From JANMOK01 sp031415055 (GTDB lineage Bacteria > Pseudomonadota > Alphaproteobacteria > Rhodobacterales > Rhodobacteraceae), in contig JANOQZ010000006.1 in NCBI GenBank assembly GCA_031415055.1, positions 151,065 through 215,064 of the forward strand: a DNA stretch of 64,000 bases, in the 5' to 3' direction. Both the position numbers and the translations under genes were made by a program. The notes below the pieces were generated by a model. The model searched no databases and was not told where the DNA came from. It saw nothing but the letters and a program-made list of their open reading frames with translations. Positions 1-8,159 of this stretch are shown here, piece after piece; position 1 is the stretch's first letter; each line of letters starts with the position of its first letter.

Positions 1-122
1 ACGACCCCTCGCGCCCGCCGGAAAACCACTGGCGCAGCCACGCGCACCTGCTTTATGGCAACTGGATCAACGAGATTTATCAATCCACCCCCTATGATTT
101 GAACCAGATCGGCCAGGTTTAG
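1..122 (+). CDS. metA: Homoserine O-acyltransferase MetA, C-terminal end only
   Basis: Only the last 39 codons lie in the window; the gene begins upstream and stops with TAG at 120-122. The visible tail includes LLYGNWINEIYQ followed by TPYDL, which matches the conserved C-terminus of MetA, the enzyme that acylates homoserine at the start of methionine synthesis. Acetyl or succinyl donor use cannot be judged from this fragment. The 53 bases to the next gene hold nothing recognisable beyond a ribosome binding site. Confidence 0.8.
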   Translation, partial: DPSRPPENHWRSHAHLLYGNWINEIYQSTPYDLNQIGQV

Positions 123-175
123 TTGCGCCAAACCCTTCGACCCCCCATACTCAAACAAACCGGCACGAGGACGTC

Positions 176-1069
176 ATGGCCAAGAACATTTCCAACAAAC
201 CATTCGGCGGCGCAATCAGCCAGTTCTTCCTAAAGGACGCACCAAAGGACATTCGTAAAGTCATCGGCAAGGCCGGCAAAAACGACCTGATCGACCCGAA
301 TTATCCCTATCCAACCGAGCTGGACGGCGATGACTACGAAGACGAGTTGGAAAAACTCCAGATCGAACTGGTCAAGATGCAGTCCTGGGCACGCGAAACC
401 GGCCAACGCATCGTTATCGTCTTTGAAGGCCGCGACGCTGCCGGCAAAGGTGGGGCGATTGCCCGGTTCAGCGAAAACCTGAACCCACGCTTTGCCCGCA
501 ATGTCGCCCTCGCCAAACCGTCGGATACCGAACGCAGCCAATGGTATTTTCAACGCTACATCGCGCATTTGCCCAGCGCTGGCGAAATCGTGTTTTTCGA
601 CCGCTCGTGGTATAACCGCGCCATTGTCGAGCATGTGTTTGGCTTTTGCGACAAAGACCAACGCGCTCGCTTTTTCGCGCAAGTATGTGAATTTGAGGCT
701 ATGCTGGTTAAAGACGGCATTCGCCTGTGGAAAATGTGGCTGACCGTCAGCCGCGCCGAACAACTGCGCCGTTTTCTTGACCGCGAATCCGACCCGTTGA
801 AAGGCTGGAAACTGTCCCAAATTGACATCGATGGTCTGACCAAATGGGACGATTACACCAAGGCCATCGCCCAGACCATGCAGCGCACCCACAATGCCAC
901 AACGCCTTGGACCGTGGTCCAATCGGAAGACCAGAAACGCGCCCGCCTGACTTCCATCCGTGCGGTCCTGTGCGCTCTCGATTACACCGGCAAAGACAAG
1001 AAAATCGCTCTGCCGCCCGACCCGCTGCTATGCGGCGGCCCGGAATTGCTTGGGATAACAAAGGCCTGA
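176..1069 (+). CDS. ppk2: Polyphosphate kinase 2 (PPK2 family)
   Basis: A 297-residue PPK2-type kinase, the usual length for a single-domain member. These enzymes move phosphate between polyphosphate and nucleoside di- or monophosphates in the cytoplasm. The Walker A loop GRDAAGKGG is at about residues 85-93 and the Walker B/lid segment EIVFFDRSWYNR at about 137-148. The ATG at 176 follows an AGGA-like ribosome binding site. A TetR-type gene starts three bases after the stop, so the two are very probably co-transcribed. Whether it prefers ADP or GDP cannot be read from the sequence. Confidence 0.93.
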   Translation: MAKNISNKPFGGAISQFFLKDAPKDIRKVIGKAGKNDLIDPNYPYPTELDGDDYEDELEKLQIELVKMQSWARETGQRIVIVFEGRDAAGKGGAIARFSENLNPRFARNVALAKPSDTERSQWYFQRYIAHLPSAGEIVFFDRSWYNRAIVEHVFGFCDKDQRARFFAQVCEFEAMLVKDGIRLWKMWLTVSRAEQLRRFLDRESDPLKGWKLSQIDIDGLTKWDDYTKAIAQTMQRTHNATTPWTVVQSEDQKRARLTSIRAVLCALDYTGKDKKIALPPDPLLCGGPELLGITKA

Positions 1070-1071
1070 CC

Positions 1072-1707
1072 GTGGCAACCAGCGAAGCCACAGACGACAA
1101 AAAATCCTACCACCACGGCAACCTCAAACAGGCCTTGGTCGAGGCAACACTCGAACTTGTCGTCGAAAAGGGCCCGCACGGCTTTACTCTGTCCGAAGCC
1201 GCCAAAACCGCCGGTGTCAGCCCCGCTGCCCCGTATCGTCACTTTCGCAACAAGGATGAAGTCATTTCCGAGGCGGCACGCCAAGGCTTCGAGATTTTTG
1301 GCGCCTTGATGGAAAAGGCCTATAACAACGGCCAACCCTCAACCTTAACCGCGTTTGAATCGGTCGGTCGGGCCTATTTGGCTTTCGCCCGCAAATTCCC
1401 CGGCTATTACATCACCATGTTTGAAAGCGGCATCCCCATCGCCTCAAACCGCGAACTGGCGATGTCCGCCAACCGCGCCATGGCGGTGCTGACCCAAGCC
1501 GCCGAGAAACTATCCGCCCACTTGCCCCTCGGCAAACGCCCACCCGCCAGCATGGTCGCCCAGCACATCTGGGCATTGTCACACGGTGTGGTTGAATTGT
1601 TCGCCCGCGGCGAACCCGGCACCCGCTCACCTTTTTCCGCCGAAGACCTGCTGGAAAGCGGCACCGGCATTTACCTGCGCGGATTGGGTCTGATTGGCCG
1701 GGACTGA
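1072..1707 (+). CDS. TetR/AcrR-family regulator with WHG-type C-terminal domain
   Basis: A 211-residue TetR regulator if the GTG at 1072, two bases past the ppk2 stop, is used; the open frame continues upstream but only as a shadow of ppk2. The N-terminal helix-turn-helix lies at about residues 38-60 (FTLSEAAKTAGVS, then PYRHFRNKDE). The C-terminal part carries IWALSHGVVEL, the W-x-x-x-H-G signature of WHG-type ligand domains. Tight linkage suggests it acts with or on ppk2, which is inference. It ends four bases before the convergent xseA stop, with no clear terminator between. Confidence 0.87.
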   Translation: MATSEATDDKKSYHHGNLKQALVEATLELVVEKGPHGFTLSEAAKTAGVSPAAPYRHFRNKDEVISEAARQGFEIFGALMEKAYNNGQPSTLTAFESVGRAYLAFARKFPGYYITMFESGIPIASNRELAMSANRAMAVLTQAAEKLSAHLPLGKRPPASMVAQHIWALSHGVVELFARGEPGTRSPFSAEDLLESGTGIYLRGLGLIGRD

Positions 1708-1711
1708 ACCT

Positions 1712-3160
1712 TCACAACAATTTCCCCTGCTTTTCCTTCGCCACGACCTCCAGCAGCCCGTCGTGGAATTCCACTTCCAACTCGGCGAACCGCGCCGCTT
1801 CAGCCAAGCCAGCCACGACGCCGCCGCCACCTCGCACAATCGCAAAGCCGCGCTTCAACGTCGCATCGGTCCCCAGCGTCGCGCGCGTGCGCTCCAATCC
1901 GTCCAGTCGCGCCCGCATATCGCGCATCCGGCCCAATATTGCCCGCTGAAGTCGTTGATCAATCACTGCAGGAACGTCGCGCAACCCATTGACCAGTCGT
2001 AGCAATCCCGGACCCAACCGCGCGGCCCGGTCTGCTAACCTGTCTCGCCTACGCACTAGGTCGCCGCTGAGCAAGGCCTTGCCAAAACTGCCCGCTCGAC
2101 CGCGACCCAATTCCACCCGCTTGCCCTGCACAAACCCCAACAGCGCCCGTGGCAGCCGCATCGCCAACTGATCCAACCGTTGGGCTCTATCCGCCACCAG
2201 CGCCTCAATCCTCGGCATCGCCCGCGCCAAATCGCGCAGGCGTTGCCCGCGCATCTCCAATGCCCGTGCCAAACCGCGCACTCGCCGCGCCTCCAACCCC
2301 GCCACCAAAGCCAGTAAATCCGCCCGCACCGGCACCGCCATTTCGGCTGCCGCCGTGGGTGTCGGTGCCCGCCGGTCCGCCACATAGTCAATCAACGTCG
2401 TATCCGTCTCGTGCCCCACCGCCGAGATCACCGGAATCTCGGATGCCGCCACCGCCCGCACTACAATTTCCTCGTTAAACCCCCACAAATCCTCGATCGA
2501 GCCGCCGCCCCGAGCCACGATCAACACATCCGGCCTCGGCACCACACCGCCGGGCACCAGCAAATTGAACCCGCGTATCGCCGCCGCTACTTCGCCCGCG
2601 CATTTTTCGCCCTGCACCACCACCGGCCAAATCAAGACTTGCCGGGGAAACCTCTCGCGCAGCCGGTGCAAAATATCTTTAATCACTGCCCCGGTTGGTG
2701 AAGTTACCACCCCAATCACCCCCGGCAAATAAGGCAGCGGACGTTTTCGCGCCGCATCAAACAACCCCTCTGCCTCCAGCGCCTTGCGCCGCTTCTCCAA
2801 CATCACCATCAACGCGCCCAGCCCCGCCGGGGCCAGAGACTCAACCACCAACTGATATTTGCTTTGCGACCCAAACGTCGTCAGCTTGCCGGTCGCCACG
2901 ACTTCCATCCCTTCCTCGGGTCGCACCCGCGAAGCCGAAGCCACACCCTTCCACATCACCGCTGCAAGAACCGAGCGGTCATCTTTCAAATCGAAATAAA
3001 TGTGGCCCGATCCGGGTTGTGAGACGCGGCCAATCTCGCCGCGCACCCGCACATGGCCGAACTCGCCCTCGATCACCCGTTTCACCGCGCCAGCGATATC
3101 GCTAACGGTAAATTCGGGTGCATTCGCGCCGGGTTCGGGGTCATCAAATAGGTCGGACAT
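1712..3160 (-). CDS. xseA: Exodeoxyribonuclease VII large subunit
   Basis: A 482-residue XseA protein, the catalytic subunit of exonuclease VII, which degrades single-stranded DNA into oligonucleotides. The N-terminal OB-fold (about residues 12-105) shows GSGHIYFDLKDD, and the catalytic region contains VARGGGSIEDLWGFN. The C-terminal half is the expected arginine-rich coiled-coil segment. I chose the ATG at 3160 (MSDLFDDPEPG) over one seven codons upstream because it fits the family N-terminus. The small subunit gene xseB is not in the window. Confidence 0.95.
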   Translation of the reverse strand: MSDLFDDPEPGANAPEFTVSDIAGAVKRVIEGEFGHVRVRGEIGRVSQPGSGHIYFDLKDDRSVLAAVMWKGVASASRVRPEEGMEVVATGKLTTFGSQSKYQLVVESLAPAGLGALMVMLEKRRKALEAEGLFDAARKRPLPYLPGVIGVVTSPTGAVIKDILHRLRERFPRQVLIWPVVVQGEKCAGEVAAAIRGFNLLVPGGVVPRPDVLIVARGGGSIEDLWGFNEEIVVRAVAASEIPVISAVGHETDTTLIDYVADRRAPTPTAAAEMAVPVRADLLALVAGLEARRVRGLARALEMRGQRLRDLARAMPRIEALVADRAQRLDQLAMRLPRALLGFVQGKRVELGRGRAGSFGKALLSGDLVRRRDRLADRAARLGPGLLRLVNGLRDVPAVIDQRLQRAILGRMRDMRARLDGLERTRATLGTDATLKRGFAIVRGGGGVVAGLAEAARFAELEVEFHDGLLEVVAKEKQGKLL

Positions 3161-3228
3161 CGTGCCTCGCTTGTGTGTCACTCACCGCAACCTTAGAAGG
3201 TCGCCACACTCAGGCCAAGGGCGTCAAT

Positions 3229-4476
3229 ATGAACATTCTATTGCTGGGCAGCGGCGGGCGAGAACACGCCTTGGCTTGGGCAATTCTGCAAAACCCCAAA
3301 TGCGACCGCCTGATTGTCGCCCCCGGCAACGCCGGTATCGCCGAAATCGCCGCCTGCCACGCCATCGACCCCTGCGATGCGCGAGCCGTGCTGAACCTCG
3401 TCGCCGCCGAGAAGATCACTTTCGTCATCATCGGCCCCGAAGCCCCACTCGCTGCCGGTGTCTCCGACGCCCTCCGCGCAAAAGGTATCCTCACCTTCGG
3501 CCCCTCGCAAGCCGCCGCCCAATTGGAATCTTCCAAAACTTTCACCAAGGAAATCTGCGACGCATGCGCTGCGCCCACCGCCGCCTACGCCCGCTTCACC
3601 GCGCTCGAACCCGCGCGCGCCTATGTCCAATCCCAAGGCGCTCCCATTGTGGTCAAGGCCGACGGGCTGGCCGCTGGCAAAGGCGTTGTCGTCGCCACGA
3701 CCGAACACGAAGCCCTAACCGCTATCGACGCAATATTCACCGATTTCCCCGATGGCGCGTTGATCATCGAAGAATTCATGACCGGCGAGGAAGCCTCTTT
3801 CTTCGTCCTCAGCGACGGCATCAACGCTTTGCCCATCGGCACGGCGCAAGATCACAAACGCGCCTTTGACGGTGACCACGGCCCCAATACCGGCGGCATG
3901 GGCGCCTTTTCCCCCGCCCCCGTCCTGACCGACGAAATCCAGACCATCGCCCTCAACACCATCGTCATCCCGACTATCAGGGAAATGGCGCGGCGCGGCA
4001 CCCCCTATCAAGGCGTGCTTTACGCCGGGCTGATGATCGAGAACGGCCAACCGCGCCTTGTCGAATACAACGCCCGTTTCGGCGACCCCGAGGCACAGGT
4101 TCTGGCCATGCGCCTCGGCGGCCAAATGTTGGACTTGGCTCTTGCCTGCGCCCAGGGCGACATCTCGCAATGCCGCGTCAATTGGGCCGACGACCACGCC
4201 CTGACCGTGGTCATGGCCGCGAACGGCTATCCCGGCACCTACGCCAAAGGCGAACCGATTGGTTTGCCGGAAATCCAAGATCCAAAAATTCAAATCTTCC
4301 ACGCCGGAACCACGCTGCTTGACGGCACTCTCACCTCAAACGGCGGTCGCGTCCTAAACATCACTGCCCGCGGCGACACCCTGCAAGAGGCCCACCAACG
4401 CGCCTATGAAACCATCGTCAAAGTCAACTGGCCCGGCGGTTTCTACCGCAAAGACATCGGCTGGCGGGCGCTGTAA
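3229..4476 (+). CDS. purD: Phosphoribosylamine-glycine ligase
   Basis: A 415-residue GAR synthetase for the second step of purine synthesis, with ATP-grasp fold. The protein begins MNILLLGSGGREHALAW, the canonical N-terminus, which fixes the ATG at 3229 although the frame stays open further upstream. Downstream are NTGGMGAFSP and EYNARFGDPEAQ, family hallmarks in the ATP-grasp core. It is divergent from xseA and converges on the FG-GAP gene, with a perfect hairpin between the two stops. Confidence 0.96.
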   Translation: MNILLLGSGGREHALAWAILQNPKCDRLIVAPGNAGIAEIAACHAIDPCDARAVLNLVAAEKITFVIIGPEAPLAAGVSDALRAKGILTFGPSQAAAQLESSKTFTKEICDACAAPTAAYARFTALEPARAYVQSQGAPIVVKADGLAAGKGVVVATTEHEALTAIDAIFTDFPDGALIIEEFMTGEEASFFVLSDGINALPIGTAQDHKRAFDGDHGPNTGGMGAFSPAPVLTDEIQTIALNTIVIPTIREMARRGTPYQGVLYAGLMIENGQPRLVEYNARFGDPEAQVLAMRLGGQMLDLALACAQGDISQCRVNWADDHALTVVMAANGYPGTYAKGEPIGLPEIQDPKIQIFHAGTTLLDGTLTSNGGRVLNITARGDTLQEAHQRAYETIVKVNWPGGFYRKDIGWRAL

Positions 4477-4477
4477 C

Positions 4478-4496
4478 ATGGGTGCTTTGCACCCAT
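4478..4496. terminator. Short perfect hairpin between convergent genes
   Basis: ATGGGTGC-TTT-GCACCCAT forms an 8-bp stem with a 3-nt loop, starting two bases after the purD stop and touching the stop of the minus-strand FG-GAP gene. There is no T-tract on either side, so it may be a weak bidirectional terminator or an mRNA 3' stabiliser. Confidence 0.45.
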
Positions 4497-5266
4497 CAGC
4501 ATCCCGCCTCGGTCAAACTCTCCGCGCCACCGAACGACCCGACATCAGCAAACTCCAAGCCCTTCGCACCCGACTTGACCGCCATGATCCTGTCCCAATC
4601 AGCATGCGGCAACATCAACACCGGTTGGCCGTCACAGTGGCGCACGAAACTGGAAATGTAATTTTCGCCCAGCCGATGGTTGCTCAAACCGCCCGCCCTT
4701 GCCCATTCCACCAGCTTGCCGCCGCGCATGCTGACAAACTTCAGAGTGCCGCGAATATGCGGCGTCTCGACATAGGCAATGTCCAACCGACCGTCACCGT
4801 TGAAATCGGCAATGCCCGCAGGGGACAGCCAACGGCGCGTCTGGCCGATATTGGCGGTCTTCGCCAGTTTCTCCAATCGACCCGCAATCAACCCATAGAC
4901 GGCAAGCGACGCACCGGTATCACGTTGCGTTTCAACCACGATCACTTCATTCATACCGTCGCCGTCCAGATCAGCGATGCGCGGCGCCAGATCCTCAAAC
5001 ACCCGGTCGAGCGGCAAGATAACCGCCAGTTCACACGGACCCAAAGACTTGGTCGCCACCCGCAACCCACCCGCCTCAAACCGGTCGCCAAAGACCCCAT
5101 GTTGGTAGCGGTCGGTCGCATCCGAAAAGCCGGCCCACAATATATCGCCACCCGCCACCTGCGCCTCGCCCGAATGTACCGGCGGCGGCGGATATTCGCA
5201 CGCCAATGCCATCGAACCGGCCAATAATCCGGCCAACAATCCGGCTGCAAAAGCGATAAAATTCAT
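4496..5266 (-). CDS. Secreted FG-GAP/VCBS-repeat protein
   Basis: A 256-residue exported protein with a signal peptide of about 22 residues ending near ALAC. Two calcium-binding-like FG-GAP/VCBS motifs are visible, DLDGDGMNEVIVVE and DFNGDGRLDIAYVE, typical of beta-propeller repeat proteins. The ATG at 5266 overlaps the ferredoxin stop as ATGA, which indicates translational coupling. The function is unknown; the cysteine just after the signal peptide lacks a good lipobox (A-L-A-C), so I do not call a lipoprotein. Confidence 0.75.
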   Translation of the reverse strand: MNFIAFAAGLLAGLLAGSMALACEYPPPPVHSGEAQVAGGDILWAGFSDATDRYQHGVFGDRFEAGGLRVATKSLGPCELAVILPLDRVFEDLAPRIADLDGDGMNEVIVVETQRDTGASLAVYGLIAGRLEKLAKTANIGQTRRWLSPAGIADFNGDGRLDIAYVETPHIRGTLKFVSMRGGKLVEWARAGGLSNHRLGENYISSFVRHCDGQPVLMLPHADWDRIMAVKSGAKGLEFADVGSFGGAESLTEAGC

Positions 5267-5586
5267 ATCTGCTTCTCTGGCATGTTCACCACCAGCCCGT
5301 CCAGCGCGTCGCTGACTTTCAACTGGCACGTCAACCGCGACCGCAACGGATCGGGCTTCCAGGCGAAATCGAGCATATCCTGCTCCATATCGTCCTTTGC
5401 CGGCAACTTATCGACCCAGCTTTCATCAACATAGACATGGCAGGTCGAACAGGCACAGGCCCCGCCACAGTCGGCCTCAATTCCCGGAATGTTGTTGTCG
5501 CGTGCGCCTTCCATCACGGTCATGCCGTTGGCCACGTCCACGACATGGGTCTTCCCATTGAATTCGATATAGGTGATTTTCGCCAT
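5263..5586 (-). CDS. 2Fe-2S ferredoxin, adrenodoxin type
   Basis: A 107-residue ferredoxin with cluster cysteines at about C40, C46, C49 and C87, the C-x5-C-x2-C spacing followed by a distal Cys (LTCQL) typical of ISC/adrenodoxin-type ferredoxins. An extra cysteine sits at C44. Such proteins pass single electrons to cytochromes P450 or act in Fe-S and heme pathways. No partner reductase or ISC gene is adjacent, so its role is open. It is transcribed divergently from the OB-fold gene. Confidence 0.9.
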   Translation of the reverse strand: MAKITYIEFNGKTHVVDVANGMTVMEGARDNNIPGIEADCGGACACSTCHVYVDESWVDKLPAKDDMEQDMLDFAWKPDPLRSRLTCQLKVSDALDGLVVNMPEKQI

Positions 5587-5677
5587 TGCCTGCCTTTCAA
5601 CGGCGATGATCTAGCGTAACCGCCACCGCTGTTCCAGATGGATTGCGCAATAACCCAAAGGCGCTGACACCTAACAT

Positions 5678-5711
5678 TTGCCTGTCCCGCGCAAATGTTC
5701 TATCTTCGTTC
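5678..5711 (+). promoter_or_regulatory. Putative SOS promoter with alphaproteobacterial LexA box
   Basis: GTTC-TATCTTC-GTTC at 5697-5711 matches exactly the GTTC-N7-GTTC box bound by LexA in Rhodobacter and other Alphaproteobacteria. It overlaps a plausible promoter: -35 TTGCCT at 5678-5683, a 17-bp spacer, and -10 TATCTT at 5701-5706. Transcription would start at about 5713-5714, on the A of the ATG, which suggests a leaderless mRNA. A second dyad, ACATTTGC-N9-GCAAATGT (5674-5698), covers the -35 region. Binding is inferred. Confidence 0.6.
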
Positions 5712-5713
5712 GC

Positions 5714-6061
5714 ATGAACCGACCAGATTGGCCCCGCCCGCCTTCGGCCATTCCGCATGCCCTGCTGGATCGTCCACCCGCCGGAGCAATTGTCACGGTT
5801 GCCGGACTGGTGTTGGTCCGCCAGCGCCCCGGCACCGCCAAAGGGGTGATATTCATTTCACTGGAAGATGAAACCGGCGTCGCCAACGTTGTGGTCTGGG
5901 CGAAAACCTACGAAAAATTCCGCCGTGCAGTGGTGGCGGGCCGCATGCTGCGCGTCACCGGCCCGATCCAGCGCGACGGCATGGTCGTGCATGTGATCGC
6001 CCGCCAGATCGAGGATATATCTTGGATGCTGGACGAACTGGCCCGCGGCCGCACTGCCTGA
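5714..6061 (+). CDS. Stand-alone OB-fold protein resembling the DnaE2 C-terminus
   Basis: A 115-residue protein. VTVAGLVLVRQRPGTAKGV, followed by FISLEDETGVANVVVW and VVHVIARQIED, is a near-textbook copy of the C-terminal OB-fold (tRNA_anti-like) of the error-prone polymerase DnaE2/ImuC. All polymerase, PHP and finger domains are absent and no dnaE2 remnant lies upstream. The ATG at 5714 lies directly behind a LexA-type box and has no Shine-Dalgarno sequence, consistent with leaderless translation. It could be a domain-only DNA damage gene or the surviving tail of a deleted dnaE2; the intact frame and promoter favour the former. Confidence 0.75.
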   Translation: MNRPDWPRPPSAIPHALLDRPPAGAIVTVAGLVLVRQRPGTAKGVIFISLEDETGVANVVVWAKTYEKFRRAVVAGRMLRVTGPIQRDGMVVHVIARQIEDISWMLDELARGRTA

Positions 6062-6091
6062 TTACTGATTACTGATTACTGATTACTGATT
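6059..6091. repeat. Heptanucleotide tandem repeat between gene ends
   Basis: Four perfect TGATTAC units (6059-6086) plus a partial TGATT. The first unit supplies the stop of the OB-fold gene and the last supplies the TAA of the minus-strand protease gene. Because every unit contains stops, changing the copy number would not alter either protein. Confidence 0.9.
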
Positions 6092-7504
6092 CGGATCCAG
6101 CGCCACAAACCGCCCTTCACCCTCGCGCCGCACCAGTAGCAGAATCGACGTCCGCCCGGCATCCTGCGCCGCCTTCAGTCGATCCAGCACATCGCTTGGG
6201 TTTTGCACTGGTTGTTGACCCATCTCGACGATCACATCCCCCGCCGCCACGCCTTTGCCGGCCGCATCGGATGCGCCGTCGACGGCGGTCACAATTACGC
6301 CGCGAATGTCTTCGGTCACATTGAATTGGCTGCGCAATTCTTCGGTCAGCGGCGACAGCGTCATTCCCAGCGCCACTTGCGCCACGACAGGCGCAGTCTC
6401 ATCAACCGTGGCAACGGCGGTTTCACCCTCTTCCAAGCGGCCCAACATCACCATCAGCGTTTCAATTTTACCGTCCCGAAACACTTCAACCGGCACGGCA
6501 ATACCAATTTCGGCTTCACCGACCAGCCGCACCAATTCGCGCGTATCTCTGATCTTGACCCCGTTAAACGACAATATGACATCGCGCGATTTCATTCCGG
6601 CATCCAATGCTGGTCCCGGCGGCACATCGGTCACCAAAGCGCCGCGCGTTTCCACCAAACCCAAAGCATCGGCCAAATCGGCCTCGACGTTTTGAATGCG
6701 CACGCCCAACCAACCGCGCCGGGTTTCGCCAAATTCCTTCAACTGGCCAACAACCGGGCTGACGACGGCGGACGACATCGAAAAGCCAATGCCAATCGAG
6801 CCTCCGTTGGGCGATAATATCGCCGTATTCACCCCGACCACTTCACCCGCCATGTTGAACAACGGCCCGCCGGAATTGCCGCGATTGATCGCCGCATCGG
6901 TCTGAATGAAATCGTCGTAATTGCCTTCCAATTCGCGGTTTCTGGCCGAAATGATGCCCGAGGAAACCGAAAACCCTTGGCCAAGTGGGTTGCCCACGGC
7001 CAACACCCAATCGCCCACCCGCGCTATGTCGGAATTTCCGAACAAAACAAACGGCAGCGGCTTGGCGCTTTCAACTTTCAACAAGGCAATATCGGTTTTC
7101 AGATCGACGCCAACAACAACTGCGGGCAGTTCACCGCCCTCAAACAATTCGATGACAATTGCGTCCGCACCTTCGATGACATGGTTGTTGGTAACGACAA
7201 AACCGTCCGCCGAAATGATGAAGCCCGAACCCAAAGCCGAGGATTGCTGCGGTTGGTTGTTCTGACCCTGACGGTTCATGAAATCGTTGAAGAAATCTTC
7301 CAAAGGCGACCCGGGCGGCACAATCGGGCCCGGTTGACTATCCTGCTCGACCGCCATCGTTGTGGTGATATTCACCACCGCAGGTGAAACCCGCGCCGCC
7401 AAATCTGCAAAACTTTCCGGCATCATTTGCGCCTGCGCCGGCTGAATGGCCAGAAACAGGCCACCAACCACGGCAAGCACTTTTGGCAATACGGAAATTT
7501 TCAC
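6083..7504 (-). CDS. degP: DegP/DegQ-family periplasmic serine protease (Do type)
   Basis: A 473-residue HtrA protease with a signal peptide (about residues 1-26, ending AQA) and the catalytic triad H108 (TNNHVIEG), D138 (LKTDIALLKV) and S211 (GNSGGPLFN). Two PDZ domains follow at about 255-350 and 375-465. Such enzymes degrade or chaperone misfolded envelope proteins. Translation starts at GTG 7504 (VKISVLPK). An HtrA protease encoded close to hflK-hflC suggests a protein quality control neighbourhood. The symbol is by family; degP and degQ paralogs cannot be separated here. Confidence 0.92.
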   Translation of the reverse strand: MKISVLPKVLAVVGGLFLAIQPAQAQMMPESFADLAARVSPAVVNITTTMAVEQDSQPGPIVPPGSPLEDFFNDFMNRQGQNNQPQQSSALGSGFIISADGFVVTNNHVIEGADAIVIELFEGGELPAVVVGVDLKTDIALLKVESAKPLPFVLFGNSDIARVGDWVLAVGNPLGQGFSVSSGIISARNRELEGNYDDFIQTDAAINRGNSGGPLFNMAGEVVGVNTAILSPNGGSIGIGFSMSSAVVSPVVGQLKEFGETRRGWLGVRIQNVEADLADALGLVETRGALVTDVPPGPALDAGMKSRDVILSFNGVKIRDTRELVRLVGEAEIGIAVPVEVFRDGKIETLMVMLGRLEEGETAVATVDETAPVVAQVALGMTLSPLTEELRSQFNVTEDIRGVIVTAVDGASDAAGKGVAAGDVIVEMGQQPVQNPSDVLDRLKAAQDAGRTSILLLVRREGEGRFVALDPNQ

Positions 7505-7643
7505 GTCGGTCGTTCCTTCTACGATGTCCGGAGATTGCTCTGGACCCTTCTAGCGCAATTTGGTTAACGAATGATAAACCATGCGTTCGCTGAGGCAACC
7601 CAATACGCAACACATGCGCGTCATGGCGCGGTAAAAACCGTCA

Positions 7644-7943
7644 TCAGCACAAATACAACCTGACTGGCGGCTTTTCCTCGCGGGCGATGATTTTCTTCGC
7701 CTCAAGGTCCAGTTGCACGCATTTGAGCCACCAGCCAGCGGTCGCACCGCCCGGAAATATCTCATCCGAAAGCGTCGCCTTTATGCGTTTGGTCAGCTCG
7801 GCAACCGTGTTGCCCGGCCTGACTTCTGTAACCACCGACAAAAACGCTCGACGCATTTCCTGATATTTCGCTGCATCAACCCGATAAGTCTTGCCGGCTT
7901 GAAGTACATTCTCGACGTCCAATTTGGCGGCCTTGCCTGCCAT
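7644..7943 (-). CDS. Small conserved protein, possibly DUF6958
   Basis: A 99-residue protein with the segment FPGGATAGWWLKCVQLDLEA, which I associate tentatively with the uncharacterised DUF6958 family. It has no signal peptide or membrane segment and looks like a small basic winged-helix-sized domain. It is read in the same direction as the protease and hfl genes but with 139 bp to the former, so it may have separate expression. No function is offered. Confidence 0.65.
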   Translation of the reverse strand: MAGKAAKLDVENVLQAGKTYRVDAAKYQEMRRAFLSVVTEVRPGNTVAELTKRIKATLSDEIFPGGATAGWWLKCVQLDLEAKKIIAREEKPPVRLYLC

Positions 7944-7970
7944 GTCCCAAGCCCTCCTGAAATGATACCG

Positions 7971-8159
7971 CTAATGGCGCGCCAACCAAATCAGCGCCAC
8001 ACCAAACGCCACCGCCAGCAACCCGAATACCCGCAGCCGATCAGCCGACGTGCGCTTGATCAATTCCAGCACATCGCCCAACCTCGAAGGGGCCAGTGCA
8101 AGCACCAGCCCCTCGATCACCGCTGTCAGGCCAAGGCCCAGCAGCAAATCATTCAGCAT
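7971..8159 (-). CDS. DUF2065 small membrane protein
   Basis: A 62-residue protein with two hydrophobic helices, LLLGLGLTAVIEGLVLAL and FGLLAVAFGVALIWLA, separated by a short charged loop. This is the layout of DUF2065 (YjeT-like) proteins, which are very often encoded directly after hflC. Its start overlaps the hflC end by 11 bp, so it belongs to the hflKC operon. Its role is unknown; association with the HflKC membrane complex is a guess from context. Confidence 0.85.
   Translation of the reverse strand: MLNDLLLGLGLTAVIEGLVLALAPSRLGDVLELIKRTSADRLRVFGLLAVAFGVALIWLARH

Noticed and set aside
7564..7578. TTAA-N7-TAAA near the degP upstream region
   Set aside because: One fixed base departs from the CtrA consensus and no other promoter element supports it.
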